Assembly (NCBI GenBank): GCA_947462335.1
Contig: OX381705.1
Coordinates: forward strand, 48,304,898 to 48,368,897
DNA length: 64,000 bases
Direction of reading: 5' to 3'
Source: Harmothoe impar
Taxonomy: Eukaryota > Annelida > Polychaeta > Phyllodocida > Polynoidae
Shown: positions 47,822 to 58,864 of the stretch, one piece after another
How the letters are laid out: each line of letters opens with the position of its first letter
How positions within the stretch are numbered: position 1 is the stretch's first letter
Notes under the pieces: model-generated
Told to the model about the DNA's origin: nothing
The model's input: the letters and a program-made list of their open reading frames with translations, nothing else
The model's database searches: none
Made by a program: the position numbers and the translations under genes

Positions 47822-50230
47822 ATGTAATGCACACATCCAGACCCACATTAATATACACCATGGAATGAGTCATGAGTTAAAAACTTTCAAACAATTGGAA
47901 TTCCGACCGAACTAATCCATCTTATAGTCTATGGGCCAGTGTAATTACGGTGATCATTTATATGGTGTGACAGTTCAATTGGCGTAATCATTATCTAGAC
48001 AGAAAAGTAGACAGCTAACCCTGTCAATATTAGGAAATTGGCCTTATTATACATCTTCATTAAATGATAATTGCAGTAAATTTAAACAATTTCATAAGTC
48101 AAGTTGACACACAACGCACGTTTGTATAGAATATAGCATGCTATACTGGAACCTATTAGGTTCTCTCTGCATATTTTATAATAATTTATAGTAATCTGTA
48201 TTACATTACTCTATACTGGATATATAATAGGTGTTACAGGGTAGAGACGACCCACAGGGGCTGTGTTCTTATATGAAGGTCCACATGGGGTCAGTATAAG
48301 AGAGTCGCTATTGCCGTAATCAGGGCACCCCAATGCTTGAGTTATCAGATACTGTATTTATTTGTCCAACGACACTGCAACCAAATTTTATCGTTACAAT
48401 GTGGGTTTCCTATAGTATCCACTGCTTAGTGCATATGCAAAGCTAAATTTGCCCCCCCTACATGATACACCAGTTTGAACATTTAATCATATTATATTAC
48501 ATAGTAAACCCAATGCAAACCTCTTCCTGCTGCTGGAGGCTGAATGATAGGACGTGGCTGACGCGATTTAGTTATGAAGCACCTATATCACTATACTTGT
48601 ACTATATTTGTGTCCAGTGAGATATGCCCAGTGGTAGAGTACGTGCACTGGTGGGGAGCTGTAACATCTCTGTTACCTTTGACCCTGAGAAGGGGTTCCC
48701 GGGATGTCTCACCTGTGTAAGGTGTAACATACTGCTAACGACACGGCCAGGTGTGTCTGAGAGGTGCAGGAGGATGTAGGTGATGTGTACAGTAGGGTTG
48801 TATGGGGGTTACCTAGAACTACACACAGCACCCATACCCCACCCAATGACAGAGACAAACTGCACACCCGACCCCTCATGAATGTCTAGTTCCCAGGGCC
48901 ACTACTTGTAAACAGTATATAATATACGCTTACATATTGTATTGGAACCCATATGTGTCTGTGCTCTCTTCCATTTCTTCTATTCTCACATCATTCATAC
49001 TTCCATGGTTCACCAGTCCTACGTTTGCTGTGTTGCAAGTTGCATTGCTTCTTCCCTGTCTAATTTCCCCCATGCCTCATGCATATTTTCCATAATCTCA
49101 TAGGCCGTCACCCCTATGCATCTATATTGTACTCTATTCTCTTCATATTGCTCCCCTTTCCTATGCTTCCTATAGTAGATACATGTTCGGACCCTTCCTA
49201 ACTACATGTACAACATACAATGTGAAGTAGTATAGGGTACCCCTCTCTCTTACGAATCTGACCCTGGCGTATAATTTATAACCAGGGGGCCTGGCCAGTG
49301 ATCAGTTGGAATAATTCAACACCTCTGCAGCCCCCTCTGGGGTCGGCTACTACATGGTGTACTACATAGTACGATAACGTAAAACTGTTACACATACATG
49401 CCCTTCTATGGCTCATAGGGAGTAAAGGTACATGTATATGGCCAAATAATCCCTCAGCATAAATGGAGAACAGTGACTTGGAACATTGCAGGCATTTTGG
49501 ACGTCCTGGGAAAATACAGTACATGTATGTGACTGTCCACCCCATGTGTAATACATTTGTACATCAAGTCAAAAACTGGGACCTTAACAAAGGTTCTATA
49601 TCTGAGATGGCATCTGCCTGTACACCACATGCTTCACCAGTATATATGCATGTGTCATGATCCTCATGTACTGGATACCCAAGGATGGACATCACCACAT
49701 GGACACCCCATGTCTTGTGGTGCGAACATTACCCCCTGACTTACACTCCCCCCAGATGTCACCACTATTCATGGTTGGCACAGTTGATAACAGTTGCCAG
49801 TTTTCCCTCCAAGACTTCTGGCCAAAATAACCTCCGTAAAAACAAGAGGGTATGAACCCATGGCAGCTGCCACCCACCAGCGAGACGTCTGTATAAACAG
49901 TTTGGGTTTAGGTGTACAGACACCAACCAACACCTTCCTCCCCACTGAGGGAGTGCCCACCATACGCCACCTATAACATACCGGTAGTTCTCTGTCGTTA
50001 GAAGGTATAGAGCTGTAGCTGGAAAGCATATGTGGGCTGCCATCTTCCCACCTGGTCACTGATTCCCACTGACTATAGTATACTGACTAACTGCAAAGTA
50101 TAGACGCATGTAGCTCTTCTATACCACTGCTGTAGCTTACACATTACAACCCTATACTGTAGGCAGTAGTAACATGGTGACAGTTGTTTACTCATGTCCA
50201 CTACATGTACCTATAACAGGAGTCAATCAC
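47822..50230. other. probable intron, no exon seen
   Basis: A pyrimidine-rich tract spans 48965-49200. Near 48610-48690 a tRNA-like A-box (TGCCCAGTGGTAGAG) with a weak B-box suggests an old SINE fragment. Confidence 0.4.
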
Positions 50231-50238
50231 AGCGTCTG

Positions 50239-50288
50239 GTCACCATAGCAACCTGTCTGGGTCGCCTCCCAGCGTCCTGTTGCCATGG
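50239..50288. promoter_or_regulatory. RFX X-box plus half-site
   Basis: GTCACCATAGCAAC at 50239-50252 fits the X-box consensus with both halves; GTTGCCATGG at 50279-50288 is a further one-and-a-half site 40 bases on. Such pairs are typical of ciliary-gene promoters. The nearest frame on the minus strand (50223-50528) overlaps the sites and is not called. Confidence 0.45.
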
Positions 50289-50529
50289 AGAGGGAGCTCC
50301 CAGGTAGGCCCTGGTTGTTGTGATCCGACCAGGTGAGGACTTAAGGCTTTGTGGAGGTAAGGGGCAGGTGTGACCACGTTGATAGTCAGGGAGGTGGGTA
50401 AGCTCAGCTGATTGGCCTGCTTCTCTCACCTGTCTAAAGGTGTGTAATACACTGAAAGGGCCAATGTCTCTTATCTTGCTAATATTTGCACACAACTGTG
50501 ATAATGAAAACACTCCAATTGCTGCCACT

Positions 50530-51385
50530 TTAGATCGTGTATCGGCCTCCCTGGTTGCAGTACTCCTCGATCAATAGATTCTTTTTCACAATTGAGATGT
50601 CTGTATCTTGGAACCCCTTTTTCAAATTGTCTTCTATTTGCACAAACTCAACTTAACCATAAGATGAAAAGTTGCCACCTCTTCAGGAAGAACTTGTATG
50701 GGGGGTTTATTCAGAAAGCAGACTGTAAACTGGTGATGATGAGCCTTGCAGCTGTTTGTGTTATGAGTATGCATGGGAGGTTCTACCTTTCTGTGTGAGA
50801 TGGGGGGAGGGGAGGGTGAGGCTAGCTGGCAATCAGGACACATGGAAGTAGTAACAACACTTGGGGGATATTATAGCGGGTCGTAAAGGGACAGTCATTA
50901 AACATGGCTAAGCTGTCAATAAATCCATATGTACTTCAAAGGAGGACAAAAAGTTTAATAGTCTGTGCCATCAATAAATAATCATAATTTGAGCCAACTG
51001 TGTTCATGGGTAGCTTCTGCACTGAAAATCCATAATACCATATAATCACTGGACATTTGGGTTAATTTATAATATAAACTGAATGTATCTTGTCCATTTT
51101 CCCCTACTACATGCCTGTGATTTATTAAGGGACCGAGGCAACTGAAAGTCATGTTCTTGGATTGACAGTAAAATCATACCAACATACTATTCTAATCCAT
51201 AGTAAGTTGAGTAACATATAATACAATTACCAACGCAATGTTCAATTTGTGAGCATAACAGAAAGAGATAGCACGTGTCGGTGGTGTACTGTGAGGGTTG
51301 GAGTAATGGTCGATACTGTTACTGTCTACCCATGGTCTTTTCCCCCGGAGTAGTCTGCACCACAGGTATAGTATAGACCTGCAGT
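50530..51385. other. no exon seen
   Basis: A/T-leaning sequence with chance frames at 50592-50843 on both strands. Confidence 0.4.
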
Positions 51386-51403
51386 TCACCCCCACCCCTC
51401 CAG

Positions 51404-51610
51404 CGTCTCACATACCTGGGCGGGGTAGTGCAGGTGAGACCGGTATTCCCATCACTCTACCCGGGCACACCCTGGAGCACCCCCCGGGGAGCCCTCCCCC
51501 CTACCAGCTGGGCCCACTCCTGGCGCGCCTGGAGGTCATTAGCGTCAGGTACACAGGCTGTAATAACCCCTTCAGCCCCCCTTCTCCAGTAATTGTTACC
51601 TGGGCTACAG
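51404..51610 (+). CDS. candidate internal exon of the signal-peptide gene
   Basis: Acceptor CCCCCACCCCTCCAG ends at 51403 and donor GGGCTACAG then GTAACT starts at 51611. The 207 bases (69 codons) are open when entered in phase 1, which is exactly the phase in which the signal-peptide exon ends, and leave in phase 1. Third codon positions are mostly G or C. The peptide has a Pro/Gly-rich first part and then a likely beta-strand (GPLLARLEVISVRYTGC). An alternative donor lies at 51549. A second frame is also open through most of the segment, so the reading is not unique. Family unknown. Confidence 0.4.
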
Positions 51611-51747
51611 GTAACTCACTCTATTGGTGTCGCACACTGGAGCAATGAGAGGTCTAGCTCTATATTATATATATCCCCCACCTCCTGTATATGCTTCATG
51701 CTATCCACAACACCTGGCCACCACCTCTGGTGTCTCCCCTCCTTCAG

Positions 51748-51888
51748 GCGCCTTCTCCACGGTTTGCGGTGCGTGGGATCGGCCGCTGGCAGCTGGAGGG
51801 GATATATCCTCTAATATCGCCCGGCTTTCCTCCAGGGGAAGAGGCACGGGTGGATAGAGAGATCAGTGGTACAGATAGAGTCCACACA
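51748..51888 (+). CDS. candidate exon, coding-like (frame uncertain)
   Basis: One of the best acceptors in the window (TCTCCCCTCCTTCAG, ending 51747) precedes this segment. Read in phase 0 it gives a plausible domain fragment (FAVRGIGRWQLEGIYPLIS, then an acidic/basic tail) open to a TAG at 51889. Read in phase 1, as needed to continue from 51404-51610, it is open for about 36 codons (GAFSTVCGAWDRPL and on). No consensus donor is seen before either stop, so the exon may be terminal, mis-framed or decayed. Confidence 0.25.
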
Positions 51889-52060
51889 TAGATCTACCCA
51901 GTATAAAGATAACACTCCGTATCTATACATATCTCCTGGAGTCCTCATGAGGTATCACTCCAGTAGGAGGAGGTGAGATTACATGCCCCTCTAACCCAGG
52001 AGGAACTGCATTCTCAGGTAGTCATATACCACCCTCCACCCACCTCCACGCCCCATATAG

Positions 52061-52251
52061 GCATTACACCAGATTGTTATCATCAAGGCCACCTTCCTCC
52101 ATATCTCACCCAGCGGCCTCCATGGGGTAATTCCTAACGTGCTCGTTAAGTTACAGGTTAACCTCCTAACCCAACCCCTCCTCCAGTCCACCCCAATAGG
52201 GCCCAACCTCTCCCATTACACCCTACAGCTTGTACCAATCACCCCTCTGTG
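52061..52251 (+). CDS. candidate exon with repeated hydrophobic strands
   Basis: After a pyrimidine-rich acceptor (CCACGCCCCATATAG, ending 52060) the frame is open for about 63 codons to TGA (52249-52251). The alternating pattern (IVIIKATFLHISPSG, NVLVKLQVNLL, HYTLQLVPI) suggests an extracellular beta-sandwich. Donors are possible at 52137 (GGG then GTAATT) and 52156 (CAG then GTTAAC). It lies 170 bases behind the previous candidate. No family is recognised. Confidence 0.28.
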
Positions 52252-52504
52252 ATCCACCAAGTAGGTAAATGCACACAGTCGGGAGCAATCAGAATCCTCA
52301 CAACAAAGGTTTTCAATTATGAGCGTTTTCCTGAAGGGCTTCCTTCACCAGACACACATCCCTTGAGTATAGTCCATCTGGAACTCACTGGCAAGGGTTT
52401 TACATCTAGTACGTGGATTCAAATACATACTAGTATACATTTGTATATACTGCCTTATAAACAGGCCATAGCTATGTGAGTGACATTGGGTTCTGGCTTT
52501 GAAA

Positions 52505-52620
52505 GCGTGGAAGAGTGGCTTCACACATGGTGTGGTGTCCGGGGATACAAGGTTGAAGCCTAGGATGAATTACTCAGTGGGCACATGTTGGTTTCCTCCA
52601 TGGTAGCGAAGCCCTATAGA
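52505..52620. other. possible tRNA-like SINE fragment
   Basis: TGGAAGAGTGG (52508-52518) resembles a class II tRNA A-box and AGGTTGAAGCC (52550-52560) a B-box lacking one base. No intact tRNA fold. Confidence 0.25.
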
Positions 52621-52669
52621 TGATGGAGGAGACTGCTGGAGGAGCATGTGAGAGCAGCCTTTCACCTTT

Positions 52670-52813
52670 GGAGCAGCTCGCCAATCAGTACACAGTGGCC
52701 TCAGGGTCCCATAGCAGCTCTCAGTATCCCTTGAGGAGCAGCTCAGAGGGCACACATGTCCCCCACACCATGAGCTGCTCAATAGAAGGCACACATAGAA
52801 CGCTGAGCAGCTC
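52670..52813. repeat. cluster of four GAGCAGCTC/GAGCTGCTC words
   Basis: Exact copies at 52670, 52736, 52772 (inverted) and 52805, plus near-matches at 52651 and 52714. Starts are 66, 36 and 33 bases apart. ACACAT and GAGGGCACACAT-type words are also repeated (52750 and 52788). A 101-codon frame (52620-52925) crosses it and is Ser-rich; I do not call it. Confidence 0.8.
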
Positions 52814-52929
52814 ACAGATCACCAATGGTGGTCATACCAAGAGGAGCTACATTACAGAGGCTATCACCCCTAAGCAGATTTCAGAATGGGAAATGCCAAG
52901 TGCCCCTGAGGTGCTCAATACGTGACGAG

Positions 52930-54860
52930 CAACTCCTTGACTCTGGTAGTAGGGCTGATGCCAGCAATATCTCAGAGGTTCAATGCCATGCCGAGCTAGT
53001 GCTTGGAGGGCAGGGGGGAATAGGAGGAAGATGAAAAAGCTCATGGAGAGTTTATTTATGACAATCGGCGTGGTTACTTTTGGCTCCTCCCATGGCTGCA
53101 GGCATGGCTTCCCGCCTTGCAGGATGAATTAGCATGGGTAACCCTAGGCAAATGTAGTTTTCTCAGTAAATGAGAGGGATGGACCGGGATAGGCAATTTG
53201 AAGCCAGGTATACCTACTAGATTATATATAGCCTGACATATTTATGTAATATATTGTTAACGAAGTTCTGGTAGCTCAATCAGCACCAGCCTGTTCGATG
53301 TCGAATATTATATGGACATTTATCAAATGTGGAATTAGTTGGCATAATAAACTTGCATCAAAAGGAAAAGAAAAAAAAAAATCATTACCCTCTCATAAGC
53401 ATCATGCATACGAACTAAATATCTTTGCACTGCGTACTCTCTACTGATGAGTGTTGGCAAATGGAAATTGACACAGTTTGTCCCAGTCACGCCTATCTAC
53501 CCCTATAATAGGACCATGAGATTATCATACCTTATTATCATTAATTACCCCGGTGCAGTCCTCCGTGGGGCAATCAGCACAGACTTTGGTACTAGATGTC
53601 CCAAAGTAATCTGCTGGGAAATTGCCAAATTATTGGTTGGCAGTCTGAAAGAAGCGTGCCACACAATACATGCTGATTGGGGTTGGCTGGGGATAGGAGT
53701 GGGATGAGGCTTGGAGGGGGAGGACTGTCCAGTCCTGGTCACTCAATGGTCAGCAGATGGTCCAGTCACCGATGGTCAATTACCTGTAGCCTGGGCCCAG
53801 GTTGACACTGGCAACGATGACCAGTGTAGGAGTGGGTAATGTATTGGAGGGAGAAGGGGTTGTTGGCATTGGGGTTTGAAGATGACAGGGTTCCACCCCT
53901 CCCTATGATACTCAATAAAGCAATCATTGCAGTCATTCAGGACCTAAGCAGATGTTTAATTCTTAATGGAAATAAATTACTTATGGCCCAGGGCAGGCCT
54001 ATAATTTGGATAAACTGTTATTGGCTACATCTAGATCTAGATTGTAAAGGTTGAAATGGTCACAGGCATTGCTAGCACTTGTAATAGATTCTCTCCTCTT
54101 TGTGAATGGGGTTGATGGCATCTAAATGGACTGAGTCACCTCCTGATGGTTATAGACTAAGTATAGACCAGACAGCAATGGCAACATCAACAGATGGGGC
54201 TGTATATTTCACACGCCGATGTGTTATTGTCCACAGTCCACATCACCATAGACGTAATCCCTATGCATTGTCCCCTGGAGAGCCCCTGACACCCAAGCTA
54301 AAGCCTTCGCTGCATGGGGTCTATATACTTACATAGCACAGGTATGTGTTAGGTTGTGTGTGGGGGACTCTCTCCATCACCTATGTTGCACCCCAGTGGT
54401 CATCGAGATCCCTTCTACCTGCAGCTGTTGCAGCCCTGAGTGGCCATGGTTGTATTATGGTAAAAGCCCTAATTGTCTTCTGTATATTATTAGATGTGCC
54501 TGGGGGTCGCACGATGGCCATGTCCCTTCGTCGGAGAACAAATAACTTGGGATATTTGAACAAGAGCGATTGAATAGAATGGCGAGGCTGAGGAGAGAGA
54601 GCTAGACCACTCCTTTGTGTGGAGAAGAGTTTTCCTCATGCCAATATGAACAGTAGAGCATAGATATGGGAACATAGTACAGAACGGATTTCGCTGGCTG
54701 GTGGTATGGCCAGAGTAAATTGGTTATTTAACCTGAGGACTGGAACAACTCTAAATGCCCATTAGCAATGGTCACTCTGAGTGAGTGGTCAGCCCTTCTG
54801 GTCAGTATATAGGGCTCTACCGGGATCGGACTTGTTCCCGCAGCCACTCTGTGTACACTG
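52930..54860. other. no gene seen
   Basis: Repeated TGGTCA and GTCCAGTCAC words at 53725-53790 and the palindrome CCTGGGCCCAGG near 53793. No exon. Confidence 0.45.
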
Positions 54861-54870
54861 ACACCAGCAA

Positions 54871-54993
54871 TCTCGCGAGACCTTGGTTCCGCTCTCGTAT
54901 TGTAGCCTGTTCCCCGGAAGTTATGGTGTGTGAGTGTCTGGTCACTGCCTAAGTCTCACGATAATTGGCGAGCACAGAACTAACATGGCCGCC
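54871..54993. promoter_or_regulatory. strong CpG-type promoter candidate (TCTCGCGAGA, ETS, YY1-like)
   Basis: TCTCGCGAGA at 54871-54880 is the BANP/Kaiso-associated core-promoter palindrome. CCGGAAGT at 54914-54921 is an ETS/GABP site. ACATGGCCGCC at 54983-54993 is YY1-like and also a good start context: ATG 54985 opens 12 codons (MAAHTEKPESSL), and ATG 55031 opens 34 more in another frame. The set is typical of a housekeeping promoter read to the right. No gene could be traced downstream. Confidence 0.55.
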
Positions 54994-55009
54994 CATACGG
55001 AGAAACCAG

Positions 55010-57490
55010 AGTCATCGCTATAGGCGCCACATGGCTAGCCATCTGGCAGAGAGCATGCCTAAAGTGCCTGACATCCTCCACTGTTGCTGCTACCGTTCAC
55101 TCAGTCTGCTCCCTGGGCACTACCCTGTAGTGTAGGACTGCCTGTGTAGCTCTGTGGTGAACTTTTTACACCATTAACCATCGCAGCAGGACCAGAGACC
55201 TACACCATTCCTCACATTGCTACCAGTCTCAGAGAGACCATGACTCCCATCAGTGCATGGCCTGTGCATGTATGATGGATTAGTTGATCACTGTACACAT
55301 AGCGAATAGTATAAAAGCTGATTGATGGCCTGACCGATTAATGATCATACTTGACTTAATGTGTATCAACCAAGTTCTCATTTTACCAGGAGAGATGCAG
55401 GTCAATGCACACATCTTACTAGTTTCCCCCATTGTGGGATTACAGTTTAAACTAACAATACTCTTTCTATCTATCCATCGACCTTCAAGCCAAGCCATTT
55501 GAAGTATGGCCACGGCACACTATCTCGGAAATCTGACCCCAGCCCACCTACCTCCACTTTCAACACCCTACGTTGACTTTAATGTACCTGTACACTCCAG
55601 ACTGTGTGTGTCCAGGTAGATAGAGAGTAAGGGGTGCATTTTAAGGGTATGGATTGTAGGTGTATGTGGCACAGAACCAGTGTTACCGCTTGTATGTGAA
55701 TGGTAAACTAGCACAGCTATGTAAGAACAAAAGGAGGACTTAATAACACTATTAAAAAAATATTATACTTATCTCAAGAATAATCGCTTGTAAAGACATA
55801 AAGCGACTGGTGATGTTTGCCATCCACATGTAGTCATTGCGGTGAGCAGTGATGAGAGCTTCTCCCTCAAACCCCCTACTCCGAGCTGCTCACACTCCAA
55901 GGTTCCCTCAACAAGGTATTTGTGGGTGATACATGCAAGACTACCTCCTTATTGTCAGGTGTTGAGGCAAGGTTTAAAGGTGATACACTGGAGGTGGTAC
56001 CGAACAAGCAGTGAGGACGGGTGTATGACCTGGGAGGGACATACACCTGTGTTTACCTCTGTGTTTTTGGTTTCCCCACCTGTGGGTCCCCTATAAGGCA
56101 CCTTTCTCACTATGCGCCCTATGTTCACGTTAAAACGTGTGGCACGCACAACTAAAGTTTTTACCATCATAATTGCCCAAAAAGATCAACTATATTGGAT
56201 AAAGGTACTAAACTAGCAATAAATCACATAATATATTTCTCTTCTCATTTTAAGAGATTATAACGTGTTGGTCGGGATAGGTGTTTTACACGTTTTTATG
56301 GGTCTATATGTAGAATTATATTTGTCTGAGTATGTTTAGAAGTGTGTGTGGGAAGAATCAGGAGAGTGTGTGTCTGACAGCTCTTATATAAATATAAATT
56401 CAAACTCGGTCACTGACTGGAACCTTTGAATGCCTCCATGAATGGCAACCGATTTAGTTCAAGTCCACTTAAAAGTGCACTTGTATTGATTGATGTGTTA
56501 TTTTGGTTACCACCCATGTGTATTTATAATACTGCGGGAGATGTGGGAGGGGATGAAGTGTTATGTTAAGGGTGGGTGTTAAACACACATGAAGAGTGCG
56601 AGAATTATTGTATGGATGTGATCCACGACCCCAGGGTTGTCATCCAGGGTGCGGCATAAAACCATTTAATTTGTCTCTGGGGTCTCCTCTCTCCAACAAG
56701 CCATGTCCTGAATGCCACAGTAGAAACAGATCGTATACATCAGCTGGTTATGGCGCCGATGGTAGGGGCATATTCAACAACAATCACAAAAAGTTTTTAA
56801 AAAGTAATTTCAATAGATGAGGTTTATGTGTGGTGCCTGACAATGTGTGACCAGACTGATGGTGCTGTTAGGATGTATACACATGTGCTGTTCACACCAA
56901 CCCAATTCCCAGGTGATAGATAGTATGGGCTATGTAGATTAATGCCAACCACTCATAGCCTACTACCACATAATCTGGGGCCAAACGCGTAGTATGTTCC
57001 CAATCCAATGTATGTATCTATATAGACTTAGTGGGGCATAGTGACCAGATTACCCCATACATTTTGACTTTCCTCACCCAATCTAGAGTGGCTTCTTTTA
57101 ATAAGGCACGAGCATGGCATTGTTTAATCACAATATTATCTATTGGGTGAAACTACTTCGATTGTCGTTATACATTAGTATGTTATACGGCCACCCAATC
57201 CCTTACAGATCCATCCCATGGTCAGCATTACCTGTCATTGCCCACCCACCTGGCTGAGATACACCTGTCTGTTATCTACAATCTCACAGGCAGGTGCAAG
57301 GGTATCCAGTGGTCAGTTTAGATCCCACACAGCAGCATCACCAGAATACCCTCCACGGTGTCTGTGAAAACACCCAGTTAGTTTAGGCTATTGCTTCTGT
57401 AAATGACAAGCTGCCTACTGGAGCAACATGCACCTACCTTGTTGTTTGACACCATACCAGTACAGACCTAGGGTCAGGGGTCATGTGCCA
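55010..57490. other. no gene supported
   Basis: One GAGCTGCTC at 55883-55891. The 84-codon frame 55842-56096 (+) lacks splice support. Confidence 0.4.
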
Positions 57491-57498
57491 TGGCTACC

Positions 57499-57512
57499 GT
57501 CTCCATGGCAAC
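57499..57512. promoter_or_regulatory. RFX X-box
   Basis: GTCTCCATGGCAAC, followed by GTTG. Both half-sites match the X-box consensus. GCCATGGCTACC lies just upstream as a further degenerate half. Confidence 0.5.
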
Positions 57513-57519
57513 GTTGTGT

Positions 57520-58760
57520 CGGGTGGGCGACGTGGGTTTTGGTAGGAAGCTTGGCGGGGTTAAAGATAGGTGCATTGACTTGTAAACATTGGTAGTGGAG
57601 ACGTTGGGTTGTGTATAGTTTTCAGCTGAGCTTGGAGGGTAAGCCTCAGAATGCTATGCTGGCGGTGCTTTCTCCCCCTTCCATTAAATCCAACCTCAGC
57701 CCATCGTCTTACACTGTAATTATAAAACTGGCTTTCACTACTCAATCCAGGCCCCTCGCACACTGCTTAGAACTATGAACTTTAAACCTGCAATTACCAC
57801 ATTCGTTAACCTTAATCCCTACCTCCCTCCTCCCTTCAACCATCGCACTCCAGCCCCAGCCACACTACAGGTACTGCCATGGTAACCCTGCCACTATGCC
57901 ATCCCACACCAACCTAGATTCCGCCACCTTCTCCGCCCACCTTCCCCAGTAAAAGCAGCTGTTATGGTATCACCTTGATGTTAGATCAGGTTCTCAATCC
58001 ATCCTCTAGACAAAAACAACAAGAGACCCCATATCACCAGAACTGTTTACCTATTAAGGACCTTGATGCTACCCCATCTGTCTATACAGTGTCTACAGGT
58101 TTACATACCAGCAGACAAGGGGGGCACAGGAGGAGGGAGGTATGTCTTTTGTCTTGCAGGAAGTTCCAGTCATTGATAAAAACATGTACAAACCTCCCAT
58201 TTTGTTTATTCCCCCTTTAAATGTGACTGACTGAACACATGCTTTGTGTGGTGGACAACAAAGAATTGACAGAACTGTTCACCTGATCATGGTAATATAT
58301 ATATTATAGTCCTTTTGATGGACAAAAAGGTGAAATGTTCTGGCAATTTCCTAAACAAATGACACTCCCGAATATTTAGTCTGGAAAGAACAGTAAGTCC
58401 GATTGTATCTTAGTAGATCCATGCATGAATTGCCCAAGTCCAATCCCCGCCAAAACAGGTACTCCAAAATGTTTATGAAATGAAATTGCGGTCTGCTTCT
58501 CAATAATTTCAGCAATTTTATAGAGTAAAAGGCTGGAAAGTCAATATCTGAGGATAGACATATGCAAGTATGCTCAGAAATAATAAGTCCATTCGCAGGA
58601 ATCGTGAGTTTACAGTCGACCCATTTTCTGCCTCAGCAGTGTCTACACGTGGTAGAATACACTGGGGTAGGTGGTAGGGATGGGCAAGCAGGTAGGTAGG
58701 ATAGAGTGCCTACCCCCTGTGTATCACCTTGCCAGTCAGGTGTTGGGTTACCTGTCCTCT
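57520..58760. other. no exon seen
   Basis: C-rich patch at 57810-57950; CCATGGTAAC half X-box near 57878. Otherwise unremarkable. Confidence 0.4.
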
Positions 58761-58763
58761 CAG

Positions 58764-58859
58764 GTGTTGTGTTTGCCGGGCCTGTGCCCGGTGAGACCCG
58801 GAGACACGCCGGGCGACCCGGGGCGCGAGGCCGGGGGGCCCCGCGGTACCTGTCAATAA
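58764..58859 (+). CDS. candidate terminal exon in a GC-extreme island
   Basis: Acceptor ACCTGTCCTCTCAG ends at 58763. The next 31 codons use G or C almost throughout the third position and end in TAA at 58857-58859. The peptide is Pro/Gly/Arg-rich with three Cys (LCLPGLCPVRPGDTPGDPG to a C-terminal GTCQ). The polyadenylation signal AATAAA (58855-58860) overlaps the stop codon, so cleavage would follow about 20 bases on, where T/G-rich sequence occurs. It could end the gene that starts at 46655. Phase continuity was not established. The GC peak may instead be unrelated to coding. Confidence 0.3.
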   Translation: MLCLPGLCPVRPGDTPGDPGREAGGPRGTCQ

Positions 58860-58864
58860 ACTAA

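Noticed and set aside
47522..47827. 101-codon open frame
   Set aside because: Lies inside a miniature transposon and reads through its terminal inverted repeat.
53265..53310. TAGCTCAATC followed by GTTCGATGTCGAA, resembling a tRNA
   Set aside because: The B-box is wrong and no acceptor stem or cloverleaf can be formed.
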